From contig CM036168.1 in the NCBI GenBank assembly GCA_020631735.1, positions 102,382,036-102,446,035 of the forward strand: DNA of 64,000 nucleotides. Direction: 5' to 3'. The notes under the pieces are model-generated. The model ran no database searches and was not told the DNA's origin. It saw nothing but the letters and a program-made list of their open reading frames with translations. Positions 63,931 through 64,000 of the stretch are shown one piece after another; within the stretch, counting starts at the first letter, position 1, and each line of letters starts with the position of its first letter. This DNA comes from Saccharum officinarum. Its lineage: Eukaryota > Streptophyta > Magnoliopsida > Poales > Poaceae. A program made the position numbers and the translations under genes.

Positions 63931-64000
63931 CAAAACGTTGATAAAAGTGTTGATAGTATTCATGTTCATAATATAATAAAATAAATATTGGGTCGATTAA

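Overview
This window is nuclear DNA of a panicoid grass, most likely Andropogoneae (sorghum, sugarcane or Miscanthus type). The evidence is GT-AG spliced genes with GC-rich grass codon use, nested Ty3/gypsy and Ty1/copia elements, and many Stowaway, Tourist-like and hAT miniature elements. One 100-base run of N (24353-24452) marks an assembly gap. I see no bacterial, organellar or CRISPR sequence.

Layout. Positions 1-10233 are nested Ty3/gypsy DNA: a reverse-oriented partial LTR (1-2991), the integrase-chromodomain end of a chromovirus (2992-3937) with its 3' LTR (3938-7815), and the 3' end of a second gypsy family with its LTR (7816-10233). Positions 10234-24350 are a gene island. It holds an ABI5-type bZIP gene (17252-18867), preceded by about eight miniature elements in 2.9 kb, and the 5' end of a membrane-anchored dual-specificity-phosphatase-like gene (coding exon 23650-24193) with a LINE fragment in its first intron. 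Positions 24453-51048 are a second retroelement nest: a minus-strand Ty1/copia element (24453-32132), a decayed plus-strand Tat-type gypsy element with a second RNase H (32133-37860), one chromovirus-type LTR (from 38050) broken by two solo LTRs with target duplications GCTTC and CTCAC, and a further gypsy LTR (50034-51048). Positions 51049-63280 are a second gene island: a complete TRIM element, two tandem class III chitinase genes (53382-54376 and 57817-58734), a frameshifted plastid ferredoxin (59751-60202) and more small elements. Another LTR-like segment starts near 63280.

How the genes relate. They do not form a pathway. ABI5 is an abscisic-acid response regulator, the chitinases are secreted defence-type hydrolases, and ferredoxin is a plastid electron carrier. 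From memory, ABI5, paired class III chitinases and a ferredoxin lie near each other on rice chromosome 1, so the low-copy order looks like conserved grass microsynteny blown apart by LTR elements. This must be checked.

I found no clearly new biological system. The most unusual items are a conserved acidic exon-like module inside all four long chromovirus-type LTRs, a TRIM with a duplicated primer-binding-site/LTR junction, a mosaic element inside a Stowaway, an 804-bp retroposed sequence with a 17-bp target duplication between the chitinases, and the doubly damaged ferredoxin. All boundaries were read by eye without alignment software.
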